From positions 1-64,000 of the forward strand of contig CANFHC010000015.1 of NCBI GenBank assembly GCA_947446575.1: DNA of 64,000 nt. Reading direction: 5' to 3'. Shown in pieces: positions 51,121 to 60,279 of the stretch. This DNA comes from Bacteriovoracaceae bacterium (lineage in GTDB: Bacteria; Bdellovibrionota; Bacteriovoracia; Bacteriovoracales; Bacteriovoracaceae). Position 1 is the first letter of the stretch; every line of letters starts with the position of its first letter. The notes beneath the pieces are model-generated. The model was given only the letters and a program-made list of their open reading frames with translations. It made no database searches and was not told the origin of the DNA. The position numbers and the translations under genes were made by a program.

Positions 51121-53334
51121 CTATTTTGCTGAAGCTGTTTTCTTTGGCTTAATATTTTTTAAAATATCATTCGCAACCATTACAGATTCTTCTAGTACCG
51201 CATCTTGCCTTAACGATTTGATCCATTCTTCTTTTCTTTGTTCAAAATCTTTGGACCACTTTTTTAAGTCACCTGGGCGGATATTTTCGTGAGCTTTCAA
51301 TGAATCTTCAAAGTTTGTGACAAGAAGATTTTTATCTTCTTCATCCATCTTCAATTCTTCAGCCATTTTTTTGTTCTGCACATCTTCGTTTTGAACTTGC
51401 TTCAAATTTAATGAAACAAGTGTGTCTTTTTTCTTTTTATTTAAATAATCGACGTTCTTAACAATTTTATTAAAACGTGGATTAGCCTTAACTCTGACTG
51501 CGCTTTTTTCTTTTAAACCTGGAAGATTGTAAGAAAATTTATTCCACTTATTAAAAGATTTTGCTGCAATTTGATCCCATGGAAGTGAGTATTCCAAATC
51601 CTTTTCTCTACTTTCAACGTAACTAAAAATATCAGGTAGAACGATATCTGACATTACACCTTTGTATTGAGTCGATGCCCCAGTTACACGGTAAAATTTT
51701 TGAATCGTAACTTTAAGCGCGCCCATTGTTGGACCAAACATAGAAAGTAGAGGCCCTTGATTTAAATTTAAAACTGCTTGAACAGTTCCTTTACCGTGTG
51801 AGAAATCCCCACCGATAATAACGGCTCTTCCGTAGTCTTGCATTGCTCCTGCTAAAATCTCAGAGGCAGAAGCTGAGAAACGATTGATTAAAACAATCAA
51901 TGGTCCATCATAGAATACTGCTGGATCTTCATTTTCTAAAACTTCAATTTTTCCAGTGTGATCTTTAACTTGAACGACAGGCCCTTTTCCAATGAAAAGT
52001 CCTGACATAAGACGAGCATCTTCTAGAGCTCCACCACCGTTATTTCTTAAATCTAGAACAACAGCATCAACATTTGCTTTTTTAAGTCTTTCTAATTCTT
52101 TTCTTACGTCATCAGTACAGTTAATTTGCGAGTTTTCAAAGTCGCGGTAAAACTTAGGCAATTGAATGTATCCGACTTTAGCATCTGTATCTTTGTATTG
52201 AAGTACAGAAGATTTAGCAAAAGAAGCTGCTACTTCAATTTCATCTCTTACGATTGGAATAATTTTTCTTGTTCCATCAACTTTTTTAACTGTTAGACGA
52301 ACTTCAGTTCCTTTTTTTCCACGAATATAGCGAACAGCATCGTCAACTTTCATATCTGTTAAATCAACTGAATCTCCTGCTCCTTGCGATACCGCTAAGA
52401 TTGTATCGTCAGCTTCAAGATCTTTTTGTCTCCAAGCTGGTCCACCAGGAACGACTTGAACAACTTTGATATAAGATCCATCTTCTTGAAGAACAGCACC
52501 AATACCTTCGAGTTTTCCTGTAATATCGATATCAAAATCTTCTTTCTTTTTTGCTGGAAGATAAGTTGTATGAGGATCAAAAACTGCTGTTACTGAGTTA
52601 TAGAAATTATCTAATTGATCATCTCTATCTTCTTTTGCTAGACGATCAAATATTTTTTGAAATCTTTTAGAAACAGAGTCATGAGCTTTCGCTCTCATTT
52701 CAACATCAGTTAATTTTTTAACCGGAGGAAGTTTTTTAGCTGATTTTGAAAGTGGTTTTTTAATACTTCTCATTGGCTTATCAGATTGTTCGTCTATAAG
52801 AGATAGGTATTTGTTTAATGTTGCTTGTTTAAAAATAAGTTTCCAATTTTCTTTTAAACTGTTTTCATCTTTAGCAAAATCTCTTTTTTCTGGATCAACT
52901 TCAACTTGCTCAGTTCCATTAAAATCAAATTGTTTTTTAAAAGCTTCTTTTCTCATGCCCTCAGCTAATGCAGTTCTCTTTTTGAACATTTCCAATGCTT
53001 TTTCTATCAATGTATAATCGCCAGAAACCATTTCATCGTCCATAGCGAATTGATACGTTTCTAACTCTTTAATATCCCCTTTTGTGAGGAATTGTTTTGA
53101 GCCATCAATCTTTTTTAAATACTGAGCAAACGCTTTTTGAGAAACTTCATCATTTATTTTAAGTGCGCGGTAGTGATAAGTTTCCAACGCATTTTTTAAA
53201 ATATTTCCAATGAGTTTTTCGCGCCGAGGATCTTTCGTTTCCTTGGCCGCTTCTTTCGCATACGAAATAGACGATGTTATTAGTGGCGATGTTGAAAGTG
53301 CAAGCACTAAGGCTGACAAAAGAAGACGTTTCAT
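51121..53334 (-). CDS. prc: tail-specific (carboxy-terminal processing) protease Prc
   Basis: A 737-residue periplasmic S41A protease: signal peptide (to about SYA-K), N-terminal helical domain (DPRREKLIGNILKNALETYHY…), PDZ domain (ITGKLEGIGAVLQEDGSYIKVVQVVPGGPA), and catalytic domain with VVLDLRNNGGG, Ser in INRFSASASEILAG and Lys in GGDFSHGKGTVQ. The long C-terminus fits the Prc/Tsp type of Escherichia coli (about 680). It removes or trims proteins with exposed C-termini in the periplasm. GGAGAA precedes the ATG. Confidence 0.94.
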   Translation of the reverse strand: MKRLLLSALVLALSTSPLITSSISYAKEAAKETKDPRREKLIGNILKNALETYHYRALKINDEVSQKAFAQYLKKIDGSKQFLTKGDIKELETYQFAMDDEMVSGDYTLIEKALEMFKKRTALAEGMRKEAFKKQFDFNGTEQVEVDPEKRDFAKDENSLKENWKLIFKQATLNKYLSLIDEQSDKPMRSIKKPLSKSAKKLPPVKKLTDVEMRAKAHDSVSKRFQKIFDRLAKEDRDDQLDNFYNSVTAVFDPHTTYLPAKKKEDFDIDITGKLEGIGAVLQEDGSYIKVVQVVPGGPAWRQKDLEADDTILAVSQGAGDSVDLTDMKVDDAVRYIRGKKGTEVRLTVKKVDGTRKIIPIVRDEIEVAASFAKSSVLQYKDTDAKVGYIQLPKFYRDFENSQINCTDDVRKELERLKKANVDAVVLDLRNNGGGALEDARLMSGLFIGKGPVVQVKDHTGKIEVLENEDPAVFYDGPLIVLINRFSASASEILAGAMQDYGRAVIIGGDFSHGKGTVQAVLNLNQGPLLSMFGPTMGALKVTIQKFYRVTGASTQYKGVMSDIVLPDIFSYVESREKDLEYSLPWDQIAAKSFNKWNKFSYNLPGLKEKSAVRVKANPRFNKIVKNVDYLNKKKKDTLVSLNLKQVQNEDVQNKKMAEELKMDEEDKNLLVTNFEDSLKAHENIRPGDLKKWSKDFEQRKEEWIKSLRQDAVLEESVMVANDILKNIKPKKTASAK

Positions 53335-53483
53335 TTTTTCTCCAAAAAATAATGCACAAATGGCAATGCTCCTATGATACCTCAGGAATCAGCTTAGGAG
53401 TCAAAAGAAAAAATTTCTTGTTTTCGGAGTCTCTGAAATTGATTATTGCTTGATCTTTTTTGTGAAGTAATGATTTTGTAAAA

Positions 53484-53508
53484 AGACAGCCCCATTTAGG
53501 GGCCGTCT
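53484..53508 (-). terminator. Rho-independent terminator of the S41 protease gene
   Basis: On the minus strand AGACGGCCCC and GGGGCTGTCT form a ten-pair stem with one mismatch, followed by TTTTTAC. It begins about 15 bp after the stop of the gene at 53523. Confidence 0.85.
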
Positions 53509-53522
53509 AATATTAGTTTTAC

Positions 53523-55379
53523 TTATTTTTGAGCTTCAATGACTTGTACTGCAGTTTGTAACCATCCCACATTGTTTTTTGCAACATCTAACATAGTCGT
53601 AGAGTATTTAACATCAGCAATCGTTGGTCTGTTTTCTGAACACATTTTAAAAACACTGTCTGTTTCAAAAACATTTGTCTCAGCGCTTTCACCTGGAAGA
53701 CCAAAAAGGAAGTTGGGCATATGGCTAGAAAGAACTCTAAGTTTATCCGACCATGTAGTATTTAATTCACTTGATGAACTATATCCTGCACCCGTTCCGT
53801 TTGAGTGTGTTCCAATAATTGTCGCGCGCTTTGTGCTCTTTAAAAGAAACGACATCATGTCACATGCACTCACACAGTCACTCGTAACTAAAGCAACTAT
53901 CTTGTTATTAAATCCTTTAACTTTTTGATCAAAAATGACTGGTGCATAAGAATACATTGGAGTGTATTCGCGTCCACTTCCTAAAGTCGTATCAATTACG
54001 TCGTGCAATTCATCAAGAGTCATACCAATAGACTGATCTTCACCTGGAGCTTGTTGATAAAACTCTGATTCACTCAATTGTCTTGAATACTCAGTCATTC
54101 TCATTCCAGATGTTGGCCCTGGGTAAACTGCTCCTTCAGGAGCTAAAATTCCTAAGATGGCCGCTGGATAATTTCCATTCCCACCACCATTGACTCTTAA
54201 ATCTAAAACCATTGGCAATTGATTTTCTTTTAACTCGGCCACAAAGTTTCTAATACCGTCTAGAAATGAAATTTGAGCTTCACCGACTTTAACAGTCTTT
54301 GCTGTGAAATTTAAAATCTGAAGAACGCCGTAAGTTTTCCCTTTGTTAATATAATACCCAGTTCTAAGTGCCACTTGTCCGTCATTATCAACGAGTTCTG
54401 TTAATCCTTTTAAGTTCAAATGTAATGTTCTGGTATTGAATCCTGAAAAAGTCAAAGCGCTATCACTCCAAGTCTTTGTCATTTTATCAAAATTCATTCC
54501 AATTGTTGATGTATCAGAAGGAATTCCAATTTGCTTCATATAAGATACAACGTCTACTCGAGCAGTAGAGCCAATTGGATTATTTACATAAAGTGGCAAC
54601 TTGATAAGTGCCCCACTTTTAAAAGCAATCTTCGTATAGTTTTTATCACCATAACTAAAATTTCTAATAGTTAAAGCGCGAATCGCTTGATTATCACTCC
54701 ACTCATCCGAACTTCCTAAAACGTATTTTTTTAATTCATTAATTCGATCTTCAACGGCAACTCCATCGATAGCGACAACTTCATCCCCCATTTGAATTCC
54801 AGACAAATCATTACCAGAAAGTTTCGTTGAAAGGCCTAAGATTTTTTTCTCGAGAGATCCAACGATAATTTTTCCCTGAACTCTAAATAGTCTGACACCT
54901 GAATAAATAAATGGTCGAGCAATTGTCTCTTGAATACTAAAATGTGTATCTTGAAAAGAAGCAACAAGTGCTTGCATTCTATCTAAAAATTCCATATTGC
55001 TTTTTGCTTGTTGGAAAGCAATTGCATCTCTTTGTGTACTATTCGTGCGATCAGTTGAGGCCAATAAAATATCAGCAGCATTATTTTCAGCACTAATAGC
55101 TTCTAGTTTTAATTTTTCAAAATCTAAACCAATACGCTCTTTTTTTAGCGGTAAAAGTGCATAGTCTAATTGCACGCTTGATAAAAAATCATTCACGATC
55201 AATAAACGATCAGCGCGATCGAGGTAGTTAAATTTTACACCCGAGTAAACATCATTCACGCCAGAGATAGTCTTTCTAACTTTAAGAACGTCTGTTAATC
55301 CTGCGTGGGCAAAAGAGCCAACCAATGAACTTGCGAGAGTCGTAGTTATGGCCAATGCCAACAGCTTTTTCTTCATCAT
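53523..55379 (-). CDS. secreted S41-family peptidase
   Basis: A 618-residue protein with a signal peptide (MMKKKLLALAITTTLASSLVGSFAHA-G). It has a PDZ-like part (about 175-215, LSGNDLSGIQMGDEVVAIDGVAVEDRI), then VLDLRVNGGGNGNYPA and the active-site segment VTSDCVSACDMMSFLL with Ser, plus TIIGTHSNGTGAG. The usual catalytic Lys four strands on is not obvious (SNGTGAG replaces GKG), so it may use a different relay or be weak. AGGAG precedes the start. It lies upstream of prc with its own terminator between. Confidence 0.85.
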   Translation of the reverse strand: MMKKKLLALAITTTLASSLVGSFAHAGLTDVLKVRKTISGVNDVYSGVKFNYLDRADRLLIVNDFLSSVQLDYALLPLKKERIGLDFEKLKLEAISAENNAADILLASTDRTNSTQRDAIAFQQAKSNMEFLDRMQALVASFQDTHFSIQETIARPFIYSGVRLFRVQGKIIVGSLEKKILGLSTKLSGNDLSGIQMGDEVVAIDGVAVEDRINELKKYVLGSSDEWSDNQAIRALTIRNFSYGDKNYTKIAFKSGALIKLPLYVNNPIGSTARVDVVSYMKQIGIPSDTSTIGMNFDKMTKTWSDSALTFSGFNTRTLHLNLKGLTELVDNDGQVALRTGYYINKGKTYGVLQILNFTAKTVKVGEAQISFLDGIRNFVAELKENQLPMVLDLRVNGGGNGNYPAAILGILAPEGAVYPGPTSGMRMTEYSRQLSESEFYQQAPGEDQSIGMTLDELHDVIDTTLGSGREYTPMYSYAPVIFDQKVKGFNNKIVALVTSDCVSACDMMSFLLKSTKRATIIGTHSNGTGAGYSSSSELNTTWSDKLRVLSSHMPNFLFGLPGESAETNVFETDSVFKMCSENRPTIADVKYSTTMLDVAKNNVGWLQTAVQVIEAQK

Positions 55380-55469
55380 AATAAATACTCCTATGTCTGC
55401 GTGAGATGAGTCATGTTAGATGATTTAAAAATTTAGTGGGTATTTCAGGAAAAAGTTACAGAGATGTAA

Positions 55470-55504
55470 AAAGAAGCGGCATTATTTAATAATGCCGCTT
55501 CTTT
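55470..55504 (-). terminator. Rho-independent terminator of acnA
   Basis: A 16-bp perfect stem (AAAGAAGCGGCATTAT and its complement) with a three-base loop, followed on the minus strand by TTTACATC; with the stem's own terminal T's this gives a run of five. It lies 19 bp after the aconitase stop. Confidence 0.88.
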
Positions 55505-55522
55505 GGAATCAATTACTTAAGA

Positions 55523-58192
55523 CTATTTAAGGTTACGTAGTACATACTGAAGAATCCCACCATTTTTCATATAGTGGAGCTCATCAAGCGTATCTACTCT
55601 AGAAGTTAAAACAACTTTAGTTGTTTTACCACTGGCATACTTAATAACTAAATCGTATTTAAGCCCTGGTCTAAATTCACCTTGTGGAATGAGATCGAGA
55701 GTTTCAGTCCCATCCAGACCCAAAGTTTTTCTATCTGTACCTGCTTCAAATACTAATGGAAGCACACCCATACCAATTAAATTTGATCTATGAATTCGCT
55801 CAAATGATTCAGCAACAACCGCTTTTACACCTTGAAGGAATGTTCCTTTAGCTGCCCAGTCACGTGACGATCCTGTTCCATATTCTTTTCCTGCAATAAC
55901 AACAAGTGGAGTTTTAGCTTCGATATATTTCATCGCTGCATCGTAAATCGACATGACTTCTCCAGTTGGAATAAACTTCGTCACTCCCCCTTCTGTTCCA
56001 GGGGCCACTTCGTTTTTAATTCTGATGTTGGCAAAAGTTCCTCTCATCATAACTTCATGATTCCCGCGACGAGAGCCATAAGAGTTAAAGTCATCAGCCT
56101 TTACCCCTTTATCAATTAAGTAAGCACCTGCTGGAGATGATTTTTTTATCGATCCTGCTGGTGAAATATGATCTGTTGTAATTGAATCACCGAATAGAGC
56201 TAAGATACGAGCGTTAGTTAAGCTAACTCCGGCTTCATAAGATTTACCATCATTGATGTTTTCAAAGAAAGTTGGATTTCTTATATAAGTCGAATCTGGT
56301 TCCCAAGCAAAGAACTCTCCTTCTGAAACTTTTATTGCTTGCCAATGAGAGTCTCCATCGAAAACATTCGCGTAACGTTTTTTAAACATCGCACTAGTAA
56401 GTTTGCTCATAAGAACAGCGTTGATTTCTTCATGAGTAGGCCAGATGTCTTTCAAGAAAACATCTTTTCCATCTTTTGATTTCCCAAGAGCGTCTTTAGT
56501 TACATTGATGTTTACATTCCCAGCAATTGCATATGCTATTACTAGCGGAGGTGAAGCCAAATAATTTGCTTTAACATCCGGATTAATTCTTCCTTCGAAG
56601 TTTCTGTTTCCAGATAAAACTGAAGTCACAACTAAATTATTATCGTTAACTGATTTAGAAATGTTCGCTGGTAGCGGCCCTGAGTTTCCGATACAAGACA
56701 TACATCCGTATCCCGTTAGCGTGAATCCTAATTCATCTAGTGAACTTTGAAGTCCAGACTCTACTAAATAATCGGTGACAACTTTTGATCCAGGAGAAAG
56801 TGCTGTTTTTACCCATGGCTTAGATGTTAATCCAAGAGCGCGTGCTTTTTTAGCGACAAGGCCTGCTGCTATCATAACTGATGGGTTGGAAGTATTCGTG
56901 CAAGATGTGATTGTCGCGATGGCTACTGCACCATGCTTTAATTTGAAATCTGCACCATCAACAGCGTACTCAGTGTTTACAGCAGATGGATCAACCTTAA
57001 ATGATCCAACTAACTCTTTTCCAAATGCATCACTCGCTGCTGTTAATTCGATTCTATCTTGCGGACGTTTTGGTCCAGAGATACATGGAACAACAGAACT
57101 TAAATCTAGAGTTAATGTAGATGTAAAAACTGGATCAGCGTCACCTGCATTAAGCCAAAGGCCTTGCTCCTTTGCGTAAGCTTCAACTAATGCAACTTGC
57201 TCATCACTTCTTCCAGAAAATCTTAAATAATCAATCGTCTTTTCATCTGTTGGGAAAAATCCACAAGTCGCTCCATATTCTGGGGCCATGTTCGCTATAG
57301 TTGCTCTATCTGCGAGTGAAAGTACTCCTACTCCCGGACCGTAGAACTCTACGAATTTTTCAACTACACCATGTTTACGAAGCATATGTGTAACAGTTAA
57401 CACGATATCTGTAGCAGTGATACCTTCATTAACTTTTCCAGTTAATTTAAAACCTACTACTTCTGGAACAGTCATCGTTACTGATTGCCCAAGCATCGCT
57501 GCTTCCGCTTCAATTCCTCCAACTCCCCAACCTAATACTGAAAGACCGTTAATCATAGTAGTGTGTGAATCTGTTCCAACACATGTATCTGGGTAAGCAG
57601 TCGTTTCGCCATTTTCTGTTTTAGTCCAAACAGTTTGTGCTAAATACTCAAGGTTAACTTGGTGACAAATACCTGTTCCAGGAGGAACAACTCTAAAATT
57701 CTTAAATGCTTTTTGTCCCCATTTTAAAAACGTATATCTTTCTTTATTTCTTTCGTATTCAAGTGCAACGTTCTTTTCAAAAGAATCAGCTTTTCCGAAA
57801 AAATCAACTGCAACAGAGTGATCGATAACTAAATCAACTGGAATAAGTGGATTGATTTTTTTAGGATCCCCACCAATTTTTTTCATTGCTTCTCTCATTG
57901 CGGCTAGATCAACTACAGCAGGAACTCCTGTGAAGTCTTGCATAAGAACGCGAGCTGGATAGTAAGCAATTTCGCGATCTGATTTTTGAGTTTTAGTCCA
58001 CTCGTTGATTGCTTTAGCATCTTCAAAAGTTACGTCACGACCGTTTTCATGGCGAAGTAAATTTTCAAGTAAAACTTTTAACGACTTTGGAAGTTTATCA
58101 ATGTCTGACAAACCTAAACTTTTTGCTTCTTTTAAGCTGTAATAACTGTAGTTCTTTGAACCAACTGTTAATGTCTTTTTTACCTTACTCAC
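55523..58192 (-). CDS. acnA: aconitate hydratase (AcnA type)
   Basis: An 889-residue TCA-cycle enzyme that turns citrate into isocitrate. Iron-sulfur ligands: SCTNTSNPS and [12 protein letters not shown]. Other marks: [10 protein letters not shown]-like [40 protein letters not shown] and [10 protein letters not shown]. The length and the N-terminal [12 protein letters not shown] fit the AcnA/IRP1 group. The start is a GTG at 58192 with AAGGAGT seven bases upstream. It is divergent from a LysR regulator, which may control it. Confidence 0.96.
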   Translation of the reverse strand: MSKVKKTLTVGSKNYSYYSLKEAKSLGLSDIDKLPKSLKVLLENLLRHENGRDVTFEDAKAINEWTKTQKSDREIAYYPARVLMQDFTGVPAVVDLAAMREAMKKIGGDPKKINPLIPVDLVIDHSVAVDFFGKADSFEKNVALEYERNKERYTFLKWGQKAFKNFRVVPPGTGICHQVNLEYLAQTVWTKTENGETTAYPDTCVGTDSHTTMINGLSVLGWGVGGIEAEAAMLGQSVTMTVPEVVGFKLTGKVNEGITATDIVLTVTHMLRKHGVVEKFVEFYGPGVGVLSLADRATIANMAPEYGATCGFFPTDEKTIDYLRFSGRSDEQVALVEAYAKEQGLWLNAGDADPVFTSTLTLDLSSVVPCISGPKRPQDRIELTAASDAFGKELVGSFKVDPSAVNTEYAVDGADFKLKHGAVAIATITSCTNTSNPSVMIAAGLVAKKARALGLTSKPWVKTALSPGSKVVTDYLVESGLQSSLDELGFTLTGYGCMSCIGNSGPLPANISKSVNDNNLVVTSVLSGNRNFEGRINPDVKANYLASPPLVIAYAIAGNVNINVTKDALGKSKDGKDVFLKDIWPTHEEINAVLMSKLTSAMFKKRYANVFDGDSHWQAIKVSEGEFFAWEPDSTYIRNPTFFENINDGKSYEAGVSLTNARILALFGDSITTDHISPAGSIKKSSPAGAYLIDKGVKADDFNSYGSRRGNHEVMMRGTFANIRIKNEVAPGTEGGVTKFIPTGEVMSIYDAAMKYIEAKTPLVVIAGKEYGTGSSRDWAAKGTFLQGVKAVVAESFERIHRSNLIGMGVLPLVFEAGTDRKTLGLDGTETLDLIPQGEFRPGLKYDLVIKYASGKTTKVVLTSRVDTLDELHYMKNGGILQYVLRNLK

Positions 58193-58332
58193 GAAGGACT
58201 CCTTGCCAATTTTAGGTTATTAAAAAAATGTATCTCTCATTATAAAACTATTAAAAACACCCGTCACGATAGAAAAAGAATCCTCTAATAATTGATCTTT
58301 TTCTACATCTATTATTAGCTTTTTATATAAAA

Positions 58333-58359
58333 GAATAAATTGAATAAATTGAATAAAAT
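58333..58359 (+). repeat. three tandem 9-bp repeats before the LysR gene
   Basis: GAATAAATT, GAATAAATT and GAATAAAAT follow each other without gap, 17 bp before the LysR start and in the acnA-lysR intergenic region. They could be regulator half-sites or a simple slippage repeat. Confidence 0.7.
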
Positions 58360-58376
58360 ATAGTAGTATTAGGAAT

Positions 58377-59231
58377 ATGTTAGATGGAATCGATGCTTTA
58401 ATTGCCCTTGAGAAATATGGAACTGTCAGTGAGGCGGCCATACGTCTTAGACTCACCCAATCTGCGGTAAGTAAAAGGATTCAGGCTTTACAGCTTGAAT
58501 TAAATTTTAAGCTTATCGAACCTGATGGTAGACGCGTGCGCTTAACTTCTGATGGCTACCAGTTTTTAAACAAGGCGCGTCCGCTCATTATTGAGTTAAA
58601 AAACCTTACTCTAAATTCAGAAAAATCTAACCTATCGCATTTTTCTCTCGGATTATCCGATTCTATTGCCGGCTCCTTTGGGCCAAAAGTTGTTAGCGAG
58701 ACGTTAAAAACATTAAAAAATGTAGAATTAGATTTTCATGTTCACCGCAGTCTTATGTTGCTAGAAAATATCTCTTTGGGGAAATACCAATTGGGAATTT
58801 GCACCTTTGATGAAAGAAGAGTTGATCTCTACTCAGCCCATTTAATCGATGAGCCATTAGTACTGCTTAATTCAGAATTTAGAAATCGTCCGAATAAAAA
58901 TCTTCCTTTGATTACGATTGAAGAGAATTCTGCAACTTGGAAAAATGTGGGGGCTGTTTTAAAAAAAGATTATGCTCCAATATTCTCCAACAATGTCATT
59001 TACGTTGAATCGTTTATGGCCGTTTACCAAATGACTAAAGTTGGTCTTGGAAATGGATTAATTCCTCTGGGGATGACACATGAGTTTCATTTGAAAAAAG
59101 AAAGTTATAAAAAACTAAAAGTTACAAGAACCATTTCACTTGTTACTCGAAAAACAATTGCCCAGATGGATTTTTTTGAGCCATTCTACAAAGAATTAAA
59201 AAATAACATTGAATATTATTTCTCCAAGTAA
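58377..59231 (+). CDS. LysR-family transcriptional regulator
   Basis: A 284-residue regulator: N-terminal winged HTH (LIALEKYGTVSEAAIRLRLTQSAVSKRIQALQLEL), linker helix and a C-terminal periplasmic-binding-like effector domain. TTAGGAAT gives a good start. It is divergent from acnA, the classical arrangement for LysR regulators with their target, so aconitase control is possible. DUF454 follows three bases after its stop. Confidence 0.88.
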   Translation: MLDGIDALIALEKYGTVSEAAIRLRLTQSAVSKRIQALQLELNFKLIEPDGRRVRLTSDGYQFLNKARPLIIELKNLTLNSEKSNLSHFSLGLSDSIAGSFGPKVVSETLKTLKNVELDFHVHRSLMLLENISLGKYQLGICTFDERRVDLYSAHLIDEPLVLLNSEFRNRPNKNLPLITIEENSATWKNVGAVLKKDYAPIFSNNVIYVESFMAVYQMTKVGLGNGLIPLGMTHEFHLKKESYKKLKVTRTISLVTRKTIAQMDFFEPFYKELKNNIEYYFSK

Positions 59232-59234
59232 ATT

Positions 59235-59630
59235 ATGAAAAAAACGTTGTATTTAATGGCAGGACATTTAAGCATTATTCTAGGAACAATTGGTTTCTTC
59301 CTCCCTGTCTTGCCAACAGTCCCTTTTATTTTGTTAGCGGCATTCTGCTACTCAAAATCAAGTACAAAACTTCACCAATGGCTACTCACTCACAAATATT
59401 TTGGACCACCATTAGTTGACTGGGAAGAGAATGGTACAATTGGACTAAAAGCAAAGTGGCTTGCCTCTATTATGATATCCCTAGTAATCATTTTTCGATT
59501 ACCATATTTAAAAATCGCTCTAGTAATAAGAATTATTGTTATTGTGATTTTGATTGGTGTTTTAATTTTTATCTGGAGCAGACCTAGTCAAAAACCTAAA
59601 CCTACTATCCAAGATAACCAGAAACCGTGA
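59235..59630 (+). CDS. DUF454 (YbaN-like) membrane protein
   Basis: A 131-residue inner-membrane protein: MAGHLSIILGTIGFFLPVLPTVPFILLAAFCYSKSS at the start matches the DUF454 signature, and two more hydrophobic segments follow at about 75-115. Function unknown for the family. It is probably co-transcribed with the LysR gene. Its end overlaps the convergent S51 gene by 26 bases. Confidence 0.87.
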   Translation: MKKTLYLMAGHLSIILGTIGFFLPVLPTVPFILLAAFCYSKSSTKLHQWLLTHKYFGPPLVDWEENGTIGLKAKWLASIMISLVIIFRLPYLKIALVIRIIVIVILIGVLIFIWSRPSQKPKPTIQDNQKP

Positions 59631-60279
59631 GTTTCTTTCCTTGAAAAAACTGATGAGTTTTCCCACAAAAAGAAATTTGATCACCTTCAATAATTATTCC
59701 TCCTCCATCGGGACAAGCATAAAGTGGAATTTTTGATTTTTTTGAATGGTGTAACAATTCAGCATCGTAACGTTTAGAGTTTTTATAGTGTGGAAAAAAT
59801 TCAAAATTGACGAGTCTCATCGCTGATAAATTTTTCATATCCCAAGGATTTTCATCGCGATCAAAATGGGGAAAGGTCGCGGTGTGTACATGTGGTGTAA
59901 GAACAATAGCTCCGGCGGAAAGTCCACACAGCACTCCACCGCGTCTTAAAAACTTCGTAAAGTGAGCAAACATTCCGGATTTTTTTAAATGCTTTAAAAA
60001 ATAAAAAGTATTACCGCCACCTAAAAAAATCAGGTCACTTTTTAGTACTTCTTGTAGAAGTGTCTTTGTGTAAGGAGTGTCTACACAAAATAACATAAAC
60101 TTTTGAACGCCCAAACCTTGAAACTCTTGCACGAAAAAGCGAAAGTCATCTTCTGCGTCGTAAGAGCTAGATGGAATGAGGGTAATTTTGGGAGAATTGT
60201 TTTCTGTTAAATCCAGCGCACGTTGATTGAGGAAGCGATTTTCGTCTTCGCTTCCCCCCGAGTAGAGAACTAGTTTCAT
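59605..60279 (-). CDS. S51 peptidase E-like protein
   Basis: A 224-residue protein of the class I glutamine-amidotransferase-like fold, peptidase S51: FLGGGNTFYFL, nucleophile Ser in CGLSAGAIVL and a late His in FEFFPHY. Known members cut Asp-X dipeptides (PepE) or cyanophycin. The length is usual for PepE. Its start overlaps the end of the SelO-like gene by four bases (ATGA), so the two are coupled. Confidence 0.86.
   Translation of the reverse strand: MKLVLYSGGSEDENRFLNQRALDLTENNSPKITLIPSSSYDAEDDFRFFVQEFQGLGVQKFMLFCVDTPYTKTLLQEVLKSDLIFLGGGNTFYFLKHLKKSGMFAHFTKFLRRGGVLCGLSAGAIVLTPHVHTATFPHFDRDENPWDMKNLSAMRLVNFEFFPHYKNSKRYDAELLHHSKKSKIPLYACPDGGGIIIEGDQISFCGKTHQFFQGKKLTVSGYLG

Noticed and set aside
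56775-57179. 134-codon plus-strand frame inside acnA
   Set aside because: It is fully antisense to a strongly conserved part of aconitase.
58220-58456. 78-codon minus-strand frame between acnA and lysR
   Set aside because: It overlaps the start of the LysR gene, and its hydrophobic part is the translation of the 9-bp AT repeats.
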